DNA from: a virus
Virus record (IMG/VR): IMGVR_UViG_3300042892_001926
Location: 1 to 52,688 of that record
Strand: one strand, 5' to 3'
DNA: 52,688 nucleotides
Positions 21,261-30,170 of this stretch are shown one piece after another. Numbering within the stretch: position 1 is the first letter of the stretch; each line of letters starts with the position of its first letter. The notes beneath the pieces were generated by a model that saw nothing but the letters and a program-made list of their open reading frames with translations, searched no databases and was not told the DNA's origin. The position numbers and the translations under genes were made by a program.

Positions 21261-22139
21261 TTATACCACTTTTACACTACCGCCGCTGCCAGAATATGTA
21301 ACAGCGCGATCGTATTCGTTTGGAACGACCCATCCACGCCCTACCCCAACAATTGGCATTCCGCCAGATTTGAATCCAACTTCGGTTAAATTGTCGCCTT
21401 GGTTGCCGCCAGCAATCAGCACAGCACCGGTAGCAGGATTGTAGCCTCTAAAAAATCCCACATGTCCGCCACCTGCTCTGCTGAACACAACCACATCGTT
21501 TAGTCTCCATTTTGTTTTGTCATCCAACGGTACTTGTTGTCCATATTTAGAATAAGCCAAACTGCTCAGTGTTTTGAATGCGGCTGCTCCTGAGGCTTTG
21601 AGTAAAGCACCAGTAAAGCCTGCACACCACGGTACACTGTCACTAGTTACATTTGAACCTACTGCTCGATAACAATTGATAATCCTAGGATTAGATCCAG
21701 TTTCTTTCCAAAGACCTTGTTTGGCTTCTGCAAGACAAGCATCAATATTCTTGGCCAGGTCCACGAATATACCACTAGAAGATGTGGATATGACAAATGT
21801 AGAAGTGGTAGAGTCGCCAGGCTGTCCGGCTGCTGCCTGAGCAGTGGTGCTGGTCAACACTAGCGTACCCTCTTGCGGAACTTCGCCGCGGCCTGTTAGC
21901 CCAACTTCTGCTTCCGCTTGGGAAGTGGCCGCAGCACTTGATGTAGTTATAGCCTCTTGTTGTACCAGAGACAAATCAACTTTGTTGAGTTCGGGCATAG
22001 TACCAACTGCACCCGGCTGCGGTGCTAGCCATAAAGCCACAGGAACATGGTTGGCAAATACCGTAGGGCTGTTATACACATCCAGAACTTCTGGTGATCC
22101 TGCGTTGGCCTGTGGGCCGCCTCCTGCTACATATGGCAT
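21261..22139 (-). CDS. Tail-associated peptidoglycan hydrolase with PAAR-like N-terminus
   Basis: The C-terminal ~130 residues have the NlpC/P60-CHAP style triad of the phage TIGR02594-like group: PWCAGFTGALL (Cys), GGGHVGFFRGYNPATGAVLIAGGNQGD (His and the GNQ motif) and GRGWVVP. The N-terminal ~45 residues (GGPQANAGSPEVLDVY ... ANHVPVALW) look like a PAAR-type spike-tip repeat. A Ser/Thr/Ala-rich linker (~70-125) joins them. A spike-borne amidase or endopeptidase would cut the wall at infection. No signal peptide is present, as expected for a virion part. N-terminal assignment is tentative. Confidence 0.72.
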   Translation of the reverse strand: MPYVAGGGPQANAGSPEVLDVYNSPTVFANHVPVALWLAPQPGAVGTMPELNKVDLSLVQQEAITTSSAAATSQAEAEVGLTGRGEVPQEGTLVLTSTTAQAAAGQPGDSTTSTFVISTSSSGIFVDLAKNIDACLAEAKQGLWKETGSNPRIINCYRAVGSNVTSDSVPWCAGFTGALLKASGAAAFKTLSSLAYSKYGQQVPLDDKTKWRLNDVVVFSRAGGGHVGFFRGYNPATGAVLIAGGNQGDNLTEVGFKSGGMPIVGVGRGWVVPNEYDRAVTYSGSGGSVKVV

Positions 22140-22161
22140 AATCTATTTCCTTTGCACTTAT

Positions 22162-22449
22162 TTAACGAAGTGCAATACCAGTTGTGCCCTGCATATATTG
22201 ATCGCTGGCATCTTTCTTGCTGATTACCATAACAAACACATGTTCGCGTTTCAATGTAAACGATTCTGTGTCGGCTAAAAACAGCCACGGAATCATTCCA
22301 AGACCTTGTGCGCCCATGGTCAACGCAAGGGGTCTATTGATTTTTATGGTGTTGTCGTCTTCACCTTCGTAACGTGCAATGATTTCGTCTCCGTTGACTA
22401 GTTTTAAACTAACAACTGATCCTTGTGTGATCGGCTTACTTAATAACAT
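22162..22449 (-). CDS. Small Sm/SH3-like beta-barrel protein (95 aa)
   Basis: The pattern QGSVVSLKLVNGDEIIARYEGEDDNTIKINRPLAL resembles the Sm-fold strand order (start strand, V-x-x-K-L-x-N-G-x-E turn, then second strand) of Hfq/LSm-like small proteins. It continues with another hydrophobic stretch and a charged end. Similar short proteins are conserved in T4-like marine phages. RNA binding is possible but not shown. It lies between the spike hydrolase and the 22459 gene. Confidence 0.6.
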   Translation of the reverse strand: MLLSKPITQGSVVSLKLVNGDEIIARYEGEDDNTIKINRPLALTMGAQGLGMIPWLFLADTESFTLKREHVFVMVISKKDASDQYMQGTTGIALR

Positions 22450-22458
22450 ATTGTTCCT

Positions 22459-22932
22459 TTAAATTATTTCCATCCAAGTATGGTCGCCCATATATTTTAC
22501 TTGAGTTACATACTCATAGTCAACCGGTTTGCCAGTTGCCCATTCAGTTGGTCCGGTAAGCACCAACAGTGTTTTTTGTTTTCTTGTATCCCACACCAAC
22601 CAATACAGATTGCCCATTACCACTTGAAATTGATATTCGGCTGCATGTACTGCATCAGTCACTTCCAATCTGCGTTTAATTTGATCTGCTTGTTGTTGTA
22701 ACACCATTACCAATTCCATAATTCTATCATATTCCTGCTGGGCATACATCCTAGCATGGTTGATCATTATATCTTTTTGTTTGGTTACAGGTATTAATTC
22801 AAATTTAGGTCCACCGGATTCAGTAGCATAAGGAGTAACGTTTTTGTTAAAAAACGGAATTAATTCTCCAGTGCTAGTTGAATCATAGCTGGTTCGTCCC
22901 TTGGCAAGATTGGGTCTTGACTGTTCAGTCAT
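22459..22932 (-). CDS. DUF2452-like phage protein (157 aa)
   Basis: Starts MTEQSRPNLAKGRTSYD with a Pro/Thr/Gly-rich N-terminus (LIPFFNKNVTPYATESGGPKFELIPV). A long helix follows (DIMINHARMYAQQEYDRIMELVMVLQQQADQIKRRLEV), then a beta-rich end (YQFQVVMGNLYWLVWD ... LLVLTGPTEW). The ATG at 22932 lies inside the 3' end of the upstream gene. The order resembles proteins annotated DUF2452, of unknown role. Confidence 0.6.
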   Translation of the reverse strand: MTEQSRPNLAKGRTSYDSTSTGELIPFFNKNVTPYATESGGPKFELIPVTKQKDIMINHARMYAQQEYDRIMELVMVLQQQADQIKRRLEVTDAVHAAEYQFQVVMGNLYWLVWDTRKQKTLLVLTGPTEWATGKPVDYEYVTQVKYMGDHTWMEII

Positions 22933-23350
22933 CTCCAATCAATCTTTCCAATGTTTTGTAATGGTCATACGCTTTCTTAAGTGCAGCAAACTTTTCTAAT
23001 TTTTTAGGATCGGGTTCTTGTAGAATTGCAAGTCTATCTTCGATGCCCTGTAACAATTTTCCAAGACTACGGCCTTTCCATTTGATGTCGCCATCAAACT
23101 CGGCATCGCTAGTAACATGTAGACCTGCGTGTGACATGCTTCCTATTCCAACATTGCCAGTATTACTGGTTGTAAAAACATAGGGGCTAGTCGACCATGT
23201 TCCGTTAGCACCAGCTCCTGTGGATATGGTGTAAGGTCCTGATGTTGGCAGAGACCCTGTTGCACCTGTTGTGATAGAGCACTTCAATAGGTCGTCGAGT
23301 TCTTGTGCAGTAAACCCAACGTTTACAGTTGTGTCATCATCATTATCCAT
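22925..23350 (-). CDS. Virion-associated hypothetical protein with helical C-terminus
   Basis: The N-terminal half is a Thr/Ser/Gly-rich beta region (SLPTSGPYTISTGAGANGTWSTSPYVF...). The C-terminal ~60 residues (SDAEFDGDIKWKGRSLGKLLQGIEDRLAIL ... KLEKFAALKKAYDHYKTLERL) are typical of a short phage tail/virion motif with a coiled-coil end. The ATG at 23350 overlaps the glutaredoxin stop (TGATG). Presumably a structural protein; function unknown. Confidence 0.6.
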   Translation of the reverse strand: MDNDDDTTVNVGFTAQELDDLLKCSITTGATGSLPTSGPYTISTGAGANGTWSTSPYVFTTSNTGNVGIGSMSHAGLHVTSDAEFDGDIKWKGRSLGKLLQGIEDRLAILQEPDPKKLEKFAALKKAYDHYKTLERLIGDD

Positions 23351-23604
23351 CACAGACCGCCTGCTTCCTGCGCCCACTGTTCTTTTTCAAAGTGGGTTTT
23401 TAGTTCAGTAAAGCCACCAATTAAGGTTTCATTTAAAAAGATTTGCGGAACAGTACGTGCTGTAGGAACTGCTTCCAGCAAGTCTTCTTTGCTGTATCCA
23501 TCCCCAATTTTCTTTTCTTCAAATTCAATACCTCGTTGTTTCAACAATGCCTTTGCTTGGTCGCAATAGGGACAATGATACTTACTCCATACAACTGCTT
23601 TCAT
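23350..23604 (-). CDS. Glutaredoxin
   Basis: 84 residues of glutaredoxin fold: VVWSKYHCPYCDQAKALLK with the redox-active CPYC (C11, C14), TVPQIF (cis-Pro) and GGFTEL (glutathione-binding). It reduces disulfides with glutathione and can reduce the ribonucleotide reductase encoded directly upstream (23616-27258). It starts 12 bases after the NrdB gene. Phage RNR operons often carry such a small thiol carrier. Confidence 0.92.
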   Translation of the reverse strand: MKAVVWSKYHCPYCDQAKALLKQRGIEFEEKKIGDGYSKEDLLEAVPTARTVPQIFLNETLIGGFTELKTHFEKEQWAQEAGGL

Positions 23605-23615
23605 TTTTATTTTCC

Positions 23616-24716
23616 TTATAGATCTGGTAGTTCTGCATATTCAACTGAATCACTCATGACACCAATAACATAATTGGTGCTTTCATTTTCTTGCAATGCA
23701 GTTTGTTTCTTATTAATGTTCACATGTTTGTTAAACCAAGGAATTGGACTGCTCTTAGGATATTCCCCAGCATACTTGATACCAATTTCTTTCAATCTAT
23801 TATACGCTGTGTAATCCACAAAGTCTTTCAAAATTGTGGCATTAAGTCCAATTACAGGACCCATCTTGAAAAGATAATCTGCCCATTCTTTTTCTTCACG
23901 GATAACTTCCATGTAAAGAGCATATACTTCTTCGGCGCAATCTGTTTCGAGTTTGACAAAATCTGCATCATCTTTGGTCACATTGTTGATCAACCAAGCA
24001 GTCCATTCAGCATGTAAAATCTCATCCTGTAGGATTAGGCTGATGATGTTGCCGTTGCCAATGTAGATCTTGTTTTCTACCATAGCCAGGCTTGTGGCAA
24101 ACGATACCATGAATCGGAATGCTTCCAGTGCATAACTGGCGTGCAGTGCTAACCAGATAGCTTTCTTGTGATCCATAATATCAATATGTTCTCCGAGTTC
24201 TTTGCGACAATTCAATTGATGCAGTGCTTCGTAGTAGCGACCAATGTTAGCAGCCATGCCAACAATTTCTTGTGTGTCGTGAATCTTGTTAAACTCTTCT
24301 TTGGGAACACCATACACATTACGAATAATATGACTGTAAGATTTTGAGTGAATATTTGTTTCAAAGAAACTCCAATTGCTTACCAATGCTTCAAGTTCAG
24401 GAATACTGATAACAGGTTGAAACACTTGGTTAGGAGCACGACCTTGAATACTGTCCAATGCTGTCTGACGCAACAGATTGCTGGTAAAGATATGCTTGAC
24501 TGCGTCACTGGATTCTTTATGATCTATCTTGTCTTTGGTCAGGCTGATCTCTTCTGGTACCCAAAAGAAACCACGTGCCAGTTCCTCATACTTGGCAATT
24601 TTAGGATACTTGACTTCTTCAAATCGCTGTACTGTAACTGGACCTGCTGGATCTAGGAACATGGTTCTTTTTAGATAATTTGTCTGCTTGCTTAGGTTGT
24701 ATTGTTCTTTGCTCAT
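23616..24716 (-). CDS. nrdB: Ribonucleotide reductase class I beta subunit NrdB
   Basis: The 366-residue R2 protein carries the di-iron/tyrosyl radical site: LDSIQGR (Asp84 equivalent), FFETNIHSKSYSHIIRN (Glu, His and radical Tyr), LEAFRFMVSFA (Glu204 equivalent) and DEILHAEW (Glu, His). The first Glu-His pair reads E-T-N-I-H, one residue longer than the E-T-I-H of E. coli NrdB. The ATG at 24716 is used, as the frame upstream has no conserved residues. With NrdA it makes deoxynucleotides for phage DNA synthesis. Its start overlaps the 65-residue gene by four bases. Confidence 0.95.
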   Translation of the reverse strand: MSKEQYNLSKQTNYLKRTMFLDPAGPVTVQRFEEVKYPKIAKYEELARGFFWVPEEISLTKDKIDHKESSDAVKHIFTSNLLRQTALDSIQGRAPNQVFQPVISIPELEALVSNWSFFETNIHSKSYSHIIRNVYGVPKEEFNKIHDTQEIVGMAANIGRYYEALHQLNCRKELGEHIDIMDHKKAIWLALHASYALEAFRFMVSFATSLAMVENKIYIGNGNIISLILQDEILHAEWTAWLINNVTKDDADFVKLETDCAEEVYALYMEVIREEKEWADYLFKMGPVIGLNATILKDFVDYTAYNRLKEIGIKYAGEYPKSSPIPWFNKHVNINKKQTALQENESTNYVIGVMSDSVEYAELPDL

Positions 24717-24910
24717 GTTGGGTTCCTTAGATAATCTATATGTGCTGTGGCACGCCAAAGGTCCAAACGAGGAGGATTTCCTTTTTCTGGTTCTTTGTAC
24801 GCAATTCTAATTTCGACATGTTGATCATGCAGTTCTTGCATAATTGAATTAATGGCAATTATGTGTTCGGCAATCTCTTCAATTTTGTCTGCTACTACCG
24901 CGTCTGTCAT
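24713..24910 (-). CDS. Small hypothetical protein between nrdA and nrdB (65 aa)
   Basis: A mostly helical acidic start (AVVADKIEEIAEHIIAINSIMQELHDQHVEIRI) and a charged end (RLDLWRATAHIDYLRNPT). Both neighbours overlap it by four bases. Its placement in the RNR operon suggests it is translated with NrdA/NrdB; whether it binds them is unknown. No motif recognised. Confidence 0.65.
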   Translation of the reverse strand: MTDAVVADKIEEIAEHIIAINSIMQELHDQHVEIRIAYKEPEKGNPPRLDLWRATAHIDYLRNPT

Positions 24911-27258
24911 AATTTACATGCCTCGCAATCATCTTCCAATGGTTCGTAAATGATCACATTGTCTGCGGTGATGATTCCGGTGCTGTGACCGTTGACTGTA
25001 ATTTCGTTGGTACCTGTTACAGAGTTCTTTGCACCTACTTTGTTGATCAAACTGTAGTACACAGTTTTCAATCCCCATTTATAAGCCAACATTAGATTCT
25101 TGGCAATCAGTGTGCCCGGAACCTTGCTGTTTGCAAAATATGCAGGATTGTAAAATGTGTTTGTACTCAAACTTTGATCAATGTAGACTGCAAGCACTGC
25201 ACTGGTCTTCAAGTACTCAACACAATCCTTTTGATCCCACATCAACTGATAACGATTCTTTAGTCGTTTGTACTCTGGTACTACCTGTACAAACGATCCA
25301 GCCTTTGATTCCTTAACAGAAATCAATTCCATCGGCATTTCAATTCCGTTGGTGGAGTTTAAAACAACTGAGCTGGACTCAACCGGTGCCACGGCCATCA
25401 AGGTAGCATTACGAATACCATACTGTTTCATACGAGCACGTAATGGTTCCCAATCCATGCTGGGGGCAAAGTCCGTGAGTTCATTAACACCTGCTGCTCT
25501 ACGTTCCCAAGGAAATACGCCCTTGCCATAATACGTGTGTTCACTGCGTTTGCAGGCACCACGCTCTTGTGCCAGTTCTACACTGGTTTCGGTTAAGTAA
25601 TAGGCCTGATGTTCCATCCATCGTTTGACTTCAGCCAATGCTTCAGGTGTGCCATACTTGAAACTTTTCTTGGCGTGCCAGTAAGCTAAATTGGTAATGC
25701 CAACGCCCAACGGTTCAAAGTCTTCGTTGGCTAACTTGCTCTGAATACTTAGGAAGTCCTGATAACTCAATAGATTACTAAGCGACCGAACCAGCACACG
25801 ACAGGCTTTTCTCATTTCTTGTGGGTTACGGAACGCTCCCCAGTTGATTGACCCAAGAGTGCAAAGAGCAATTCTACCCTCTGGATCCTCAATGCGTTGG
25901 AACGGTCGAGTAGGCAAAAGAATTTCTTGGCACAAGTTTGATTGATAGATTGGATCAACTTTTGTATCAAACGGCCCTTGGTTAATGACGTTGTCAATGT
26001 TGACAAGATATATACGCCCAGTGTCTGTACGCTCTTTAAGAATTCCATTTTTGAACATTTCATCTGCTGACAGGCTTTTCTTTTTAATTGTTGGATGCTT
26101 TTCATAGTTCAGATATAACTTCTCAAACTCTGCACTATCTCTGTAGTATGCTTCATATAAATCTGGAACTTCTGCAGGATTGAACAAGGTAATGTTTTCA
26201 CCTCGCTTGTAGCGATTCCAAAACATTTTGTTAACAACCACGCTGTAATCCATCTGACGCACACGATTTTCTTCTGTGCCTTGATTGTTTTTTAACACAA
26301 TCAAATCTTCAAACTGTGCATGCCAGATAGGGAAAGTCACTGTACACGATGCATTACGAATGCCACCTTGGCTGCAACTACGCAAATCTGCAAACCATTT
26401 TTTCATAAACGGTATCAAACCCGTGTGTTTGATTTCACCGTTGCGAATTGGGGCACCTAAGGGTCGAATACGACCAATTTCCAATCCAATTCCGGCTCGT
26501 TTTGAAGCATATTTGGCCATCATTTCGCCTGCTGCAAAAATACTGTCCAGTGTGTCGTCACTGCTGATAAGAACGCAACTGCTGAATTGTTTTGTTGTGG
26601 TTCCTAAGCCAGCAAGAACAGGCGTGGCCAGTGTAAAGTGCCCAGCACTGGCACATTCATAATATTCTTTGACCCACTTCAGCCTAGTTTCTTTGTTTTC
26701 ATTGTGAAATGCTGTTGCAGAAGCAATTGCATATCGTATCTGCGGAGTTTCAAAAATTTTGCCAGTTGCTCGATTTTGCACAAGATATTTTTCTGTCAGT
26801 TGTGCAATGGCTGCATAAGTGTATGTTTCATCTTTGTCATGATCAATAAACAAATCAATGATGTTCCATTCATCTTCGGTATACCAGTTTAATAATTCTG
26901 TGGTATACATTCCTGCTTCGATGTTGCGTTTTACAACATCATACAATTTTGGAGGTTCGTATTGTCCATACACTTCTTTGCGTAACATGCTGACTCGTTG
27001 TCGGCCTGCTACATACTGATAGTTGACATTGTTTATTTCTGGATTCTCAGTTTCGTCGATCAAGTCGACCATAGCTTTGAGCAACAACTCATCTATAGTC
27101 TCGGTGGTCATACCGTCGTGCAATTCAATCTGTGCTTTAATTTCCACCATGGATGGGCTCACACCATCAATACCTCTGCAAGCATGGGCAACTTGTCTCT
27201 GAATTTTAGAAATATCGAGAGGAACACGCTCCCCATTGCGCTTGACTACTGTTATCAT
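24907..27258 (-). CDS. nrdA: Ribonucleotide reductase class I alpha subunit NrdA
   Basis: The 783-residue R1 subunit has the N-terminal ATP-cone (VVKRNGERVPLDISKIQRQV), FSSCVL (first redox Cys), NLCQEI (thiyl-radical Cys between Asn and Glu), LCTLGSINWG (second redox Cys), radical-path TVYYSLIN (Tyr-Tyr) and C-terminal CEACKL (shuttle Cys pair). It reduces ribonucleoside diphosphates with NrdB. The ATP-cone indicates dATP/ATP allosteric control is kept. A GTAAATAT box and a weak purine-rich site precede the ATG. All catalytic residues are present. Confidence 0.96.
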   Translation of the reverse strand: MITVVKRNGERVPLDISKIQRQVAHACRGIDGVSPSMVEIKAQIELHDGMTTETIDELLLKAMVDLIDETENPEINNVNYQYVAGRQRVSMLRKEVYGQYEPPKLYDVVKRNIEAGMYTTELLNWYTEDEWNIIDLFIDHDKDETYTYAAIAQLTEKYLVQNRATGKIFETPQIRYAIASATAFHNENKETRLKWVKEYYECASAGHFTLATPVLAGLGTTTKQFSSCVLISSDDTLDSIFAAGEMMAKYASKRAGIGLEIGRIRPLGAPIRNGEIKHTGLIPFMKKWFADLRSCSQGGIRNASCTVTFPIWHAQFEDLIVLKNNQGTEENRVRQMDYSVVVNKMFWNRYKRGENITLFNPAEVPDLYEAYYRDSAEFEKLYLNYEKHPTIKKKSLSADEMFKNGILKERTDTGRIYLVNIDNVINQGPFDTKVDPIYQSNLCQEILLPTRPFQRIEDPEGRIALCTLGSINWGAFRNPQEMRKACRVLVRSLSNLLSYQDFLSIQSKLANEDFEPLGVGITNLAYWHAKKSFKYGTPEALAEVKRWMEHQAYYLTETSVELAQERGACKRSEHTYYGKGVFPWERRAAGVNELTDFAPSMDWEPLRARMKQYGIRNATLMAVAPVESSSVVLNSTNGIEMPMELISVKESKAGSFVQVVPEYKRLKNRYQLMWDQKDCVEYLKTSAVLAVYIDQSLSTNTFYNPAYFANSKVPGTLIAKNLMLAYKWGLKTVYYSLINKVGAKNSVTGTNEITVNGHSTGIITADNVIIYEPLEDDCEACKL

Positions 27259-27293
27259 ATTTTTTTACCTTTAATGTGTGCTGAGGAAGATAT

Positions 27294-27728
27294 TTACCAG
27301 GGGCTTGTTACTTCAACTTGATTTTCAACAAAAAACGAATCCGGTATATCCGACATCGGAACCGGACCATTATCGTTGTAGTTTATTGCCCAGGTATTGT
27401 CAACACACACTATGCTATAGTAACAGGTTTTTTGGTTATTAACAACAGTTTTAATTTCAATTTTTGCCTGTTTGAATTTTTTTGTGTATTTGAGAGACCA
27501 GGCAATCATCAAACTCTTGGTAAAATCATCATACTTGTTTCGAACTATGATTTCCCATGGTGTAGGCCACGAACTGACATGGTATTGATCTACATCCTTG
27601 TTATAGGGAACAAAAGGAGCATGTTTCCAAAACTCCCAAGTGTGCATCAACGGGTCATCCACTGTGTCTAATTCAACACGGTGGTTGGCCCAAGTTGACA
27701 GTCTGTCATCAACGGATTTTTCAAACAT
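27294..27728 (-). CDS. Conserved T4-like phage hypothetical protein (144 aa)
   Basis: Characteristic SVDDRLSTWANHR start, then LMHTWEFWKHAPFVPYNKDVD and SWPTPWEIIVRNKYDDFTKSLMIAWSLKYT. These Trp/Pro-rich motifs recur in marine T4-like phage hypotheticals. The C-terminal half alternates strands (KIEIKTVVNNQKTCYYSIVCVDN). No enzyme motif. Its ATG overlaps the tail protein stop by one base. Probably a virion or assembly protein. Confidence 0.68.
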   Translation of the reverse strand: MFEKSVDDRLSTWANHRVELDTVDDPLMHTWEFWKHAPFVPYNKDVDQYHVSSWPTPWEIIVRNKYDDFTKSLMIAWSLKYTKKFKQAKIEIKTVVNNQKTCYYSIVCVDNTWAINYNDNGPVPMSDIPDSFFVENQVEVTSPW

Positions 27729-29380
27729 TAGACGGTGATATCAACAGTGTATTCAAACATGCAGGCCGTAGAAGTATTAAGGCAAGTGATTGAAACGTAA
27801 TTTTTTGTTCCTACTCCAGCGTCATACGGAGACTTGCTGAGATCAGTAGAAAATACCAACGAACGAGATTCTCCAGCCACATTCTCAGAATAATTGTAGT
27901 AGTCACCAACAGATGCATATCCGTCCGGAGATATATTGACAGTCAGCTTGCCTTTTCTACTCATGTTTTCATTGTACAAACTGTAGTCTATTACCACCAA
28001 TTGATCAGTGTCAGTCAACGGAATTGACATCAATGGTACAATGTTATTAGGAAGAACCACTGCACTTCGTGTTCGGTTGTCAATAATCTTGGCATTCTTG
28101 TTGACCAATGCATTGAAATAGAATGCGCCTGACATAGGAACTTCTTTTCTGTTGAAGTAGTCGTTTAGAGAAACGTTGCCTTCAGTTTCAAATTTCAATA
28201 CTGGTTCACTTTGATACGTGACTCCTTCATCTGGAATAGCACTGCCATTTCCTATGTTGTAGTATGTGTTGTCAGAACTGATTACACCTGTTCTGTGGGA
28301 GTTCTCTGAAGTACGTATTGCTTGATTGGTAATGAACGAAAACTTGTTCTTGGAAACCAATGGGTTTGACACTATCTGTGTTGTGGTAGATGTGCTGGTG
28401 AATTGAATTCCGTACTGTAGATTTGTAAACAGGTTGTGCTCAAACACCGGACGACTTACCAAGCCTTCGGTTTGCACAGCACAACTCATGCTGTCAAACT
28501 GACAGTTGTCAATCAAGGTTTCGATGCTGACTGCTGTGCTTTCGTCTTCGCCAATGTTGCTACGTATGGCCACTGCGGTGCCGGTGTTGACCGCAGTTGA
28601 AAGATTTGCATTTTTTGTTGTGAATCGGATATTTTCAATCAACGGATTTTTGGTATTATCCAAAGATATCAATGCAGCATCGTTGCTACTGTTGCTGGCA
28701 TAGGCCAACGTCATGTTAGACAATCTTACGTTTTGAGAAACTTTAGAATTGTACTGCATACCAATTTCGTAATGCACGCCAAATCCGTCTACAGTTCTAA
28801 ACATGTTTTGTCCGGCGCTGTTCAATACCAGTGTGGTGATACCAGTACCTTCGCCAACCAGTGTTGCAAACGGAGGAAGGTCAATCACACCACTTATGAT
28901 AAATTCGCCTGCAGGCAGTCCTAGTGATCGTATAGTTTCAGATCCAAAATCGTCATTGAGATAAAGACTGTCAATTGCACGTTGCAACAACACAGTAATA
29001 TCACCATCAATTGGAGACTGTGTAAAATCGCCTAGACTCACAAAACTGTCAAGTTTTTTTGCAATAGTGGTAGTGGTGCTTGCAAATCCGCTTGAGATAC
29101 CATCTCCAAACGGCAATTCTGCTCGATATCTGTAGGTGCTGGTGCTGGCCGCAGATCCTGTTAGTCCAACGCCCAACAAATCAAAGATGTTATCTAGGTC
29201 CTTGTCCGTTAGTATCCTGCTGTTTTCGTTGCTGCCAGCGCCTTCGGAAATACTTTTACCAATGTAAAGATGTTGAGTGTCTTGTGCCCAGCCAAATTCT
29301 CCAGGATCCAGTTGTGGAACTCCTGTTACACCTTCTTGACCTCTACGTACTTGTATTTTTGCAATTTCTATCACAGCCAT
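27728..29380 (-). CDS. Tail protein with hydrophilic N-terminal module and pectin-lyase-like beta-helix
   Basis: Starts AVIEIAKIQVRRGQEG ... LDPGEFGWAQDTQHLYIG, the N-terminal module used by many myovirus fibre or baseplate-attached proteins. Residues ~150-380 show repeating short strands (FIISGVIDLPPFATLVGEG, SNMTLAYASNSSNDAALISLDNT, NPLIENIRFTTKNAN) like a right-handed beta-helix, as in tailspikes. Glycan binding or cleavage is possible, but the catalytic acids cannot be identified. A GATAAATAT box is upstream. Confidence 0.72.
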   Translation of the reverse strand: MAVIEIAKIQVRRGQEGVTGVPQLDPGEFGWAQDTQHLYIGKSISEGAGSNENSRILTDKDLDNIFDLLGVGLTGSAASTSTYRYRAELPFGDGISSGFASTTTTIAKKLDSFVSLGDFTQSPIDGDITVLLQRAIDSLYLNDDFGSETIRSLGLPAGEFIISGVIDLPPFATLVGEGTGITTLVLNSAGQNMFRTVDGFGVHYEIGMQYNSKVSQNVRLSNMTLAYASNSSNDAALISLDNTKNPLIENIRFTTKNANLSTAVNTGTAVAIRSNIGEDESTAVSIETLIDNCQFDSMSCAVQTEGLVSRPVFEHNLFTNLQYGIQFTSTSTTTQIVSNPLVSKNKFSFITNQAIRTSENSHRTGVISSDNTYYNIGNGSAIPDEGVTYQSEPVLKFETEGNVSLNDYFNRKEVPMSGAFYFNALVNKNAKIIDNRTRSAVVLPNNIVPLMSIPLTDTDQLVVIDYSLYNENMSRKGKLTVNISPDGYASVGDYYNYSENVAGESRSLVFSTDLSKSPYDAGVGTKNYVSITCLNTSTACMFEYTVDITV

Positions 29381-29408
29381 AAGAATATCCTTGTATGGGA
29401 TATTTATC

Positions 29409-30134
29409 TTACTGTGTAAGCAATTGCTTCATGCCTTGCATGCCTGTGGTGTAATATTCTTCAACTTTTTTAAGCCACATGTCTTCGTACTGGTTGAAGT
29501 TGTCTTTGTTTAGATCAAACTGTTGATATTGCAGATCTCTACTGCACATGAAAATAACACCCCTGCGAATGTCAGTTTTATAAACTTCATTATGTGCTAG
29601 GATATAGGCCACCAACTGCACATAATAGTCTTCTACCCATTCTGCTTTCTTGGGCTTGTTGGTTTGTTTGTGATCCATCACTGCTGGTTCACCGTCATAC
29701 ACACCCACTAAGTCAGTGGTACCTGAATACAGTCCAGGAAAGTATAGACTCTGTTCCATTGCCCAAACTTCATTAACTTTGCTCAAACCATTTTCAATAA
29801 TGACATTGGCCATTTTGTTGGCTTGCACATGCACAGGGTTGTTGCCTGGTTGACGCTGTTCCCCAATAAGAAAACGTTCTAGGTTGGAGTGCATGGCAGT
29901 ACCTACACCTGCGGCTTCTTTGGTAATTTGTGCAGCGTTGGCTTCACCTACTCGTTTGCGCCATTCGATCAAATGTGTTTGATCTTTGGTAGCACTGAGG
30001 ATAGTGGTAACGCTAGGAAGTTTCTCACCGTCGGGAGTTTGGTATACACGTTTCCTGGTTACAGGATCGTTTATTTGCTGACAGTTTTTGTATTGGAATC
30101 GTTCAATGAACGGAGGAGGAGTATAAGTTTGCAT
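29409..30134 (-). CDS. PD-(D/E)XK exonuclease, RecB/Cas4/MGME1-like
   Basis: The 241-residue nuclease shows SVTTIL, GVGTAMHSNLERFL (helix with His/Glu), YSGTTDLVGVYDGEPAVMDHKQTNK (core D...DHK motif) and YYVQLVAYIL (Q-x-x-x-Y motif). This fits a single-strand or end-processing exonuclease found in T4-like marine phages, likely used in recombination or DNA processing. The promoter upstream would place the transcript start next to the ATG at 30134, so the mRNA could be leaderless. Confidence 0.85.
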   Translation of the reverse strand: MQTYTPPPFIERFQYKNCQQINDPVTRKRVYQTPDGEKLPSVTTILSATKDQTHLIEWRKRVGEANAAQITKEAAGVGTAMHSNLERFLIGEQRQPGNNPVHVQANKMANVIIENGLSKVNEVWAMEQSLYFPGLYSGTTDLVGVYDGEPAVMDHKQTNKPKKAEWVEDYYVQLVAYILAHNEVYKTDIRRGVIFMCSRDLQYQQFDLNKDNFNQYEDMWLKKVEEYYTTGMQGMKQLLTQ

Positions 30135-30141
30135 TACTATA

Positions 30142-30170
30142 ATTATAGCATAACAAACTTATAAGGTCAA
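30142..30170 (-). promoter_or_regulatory. Strong sigma-70 promoter of the exonuclease gene
   Basis: TTGACC and perfect TATAAT on the minus strand with 17 bases between. The -10 box lies only eight bases from the ATG, so the start of transcription nearly coincides with the start codon. The -35 overlaps the end of the gene upstream. Confidence 0.78.
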
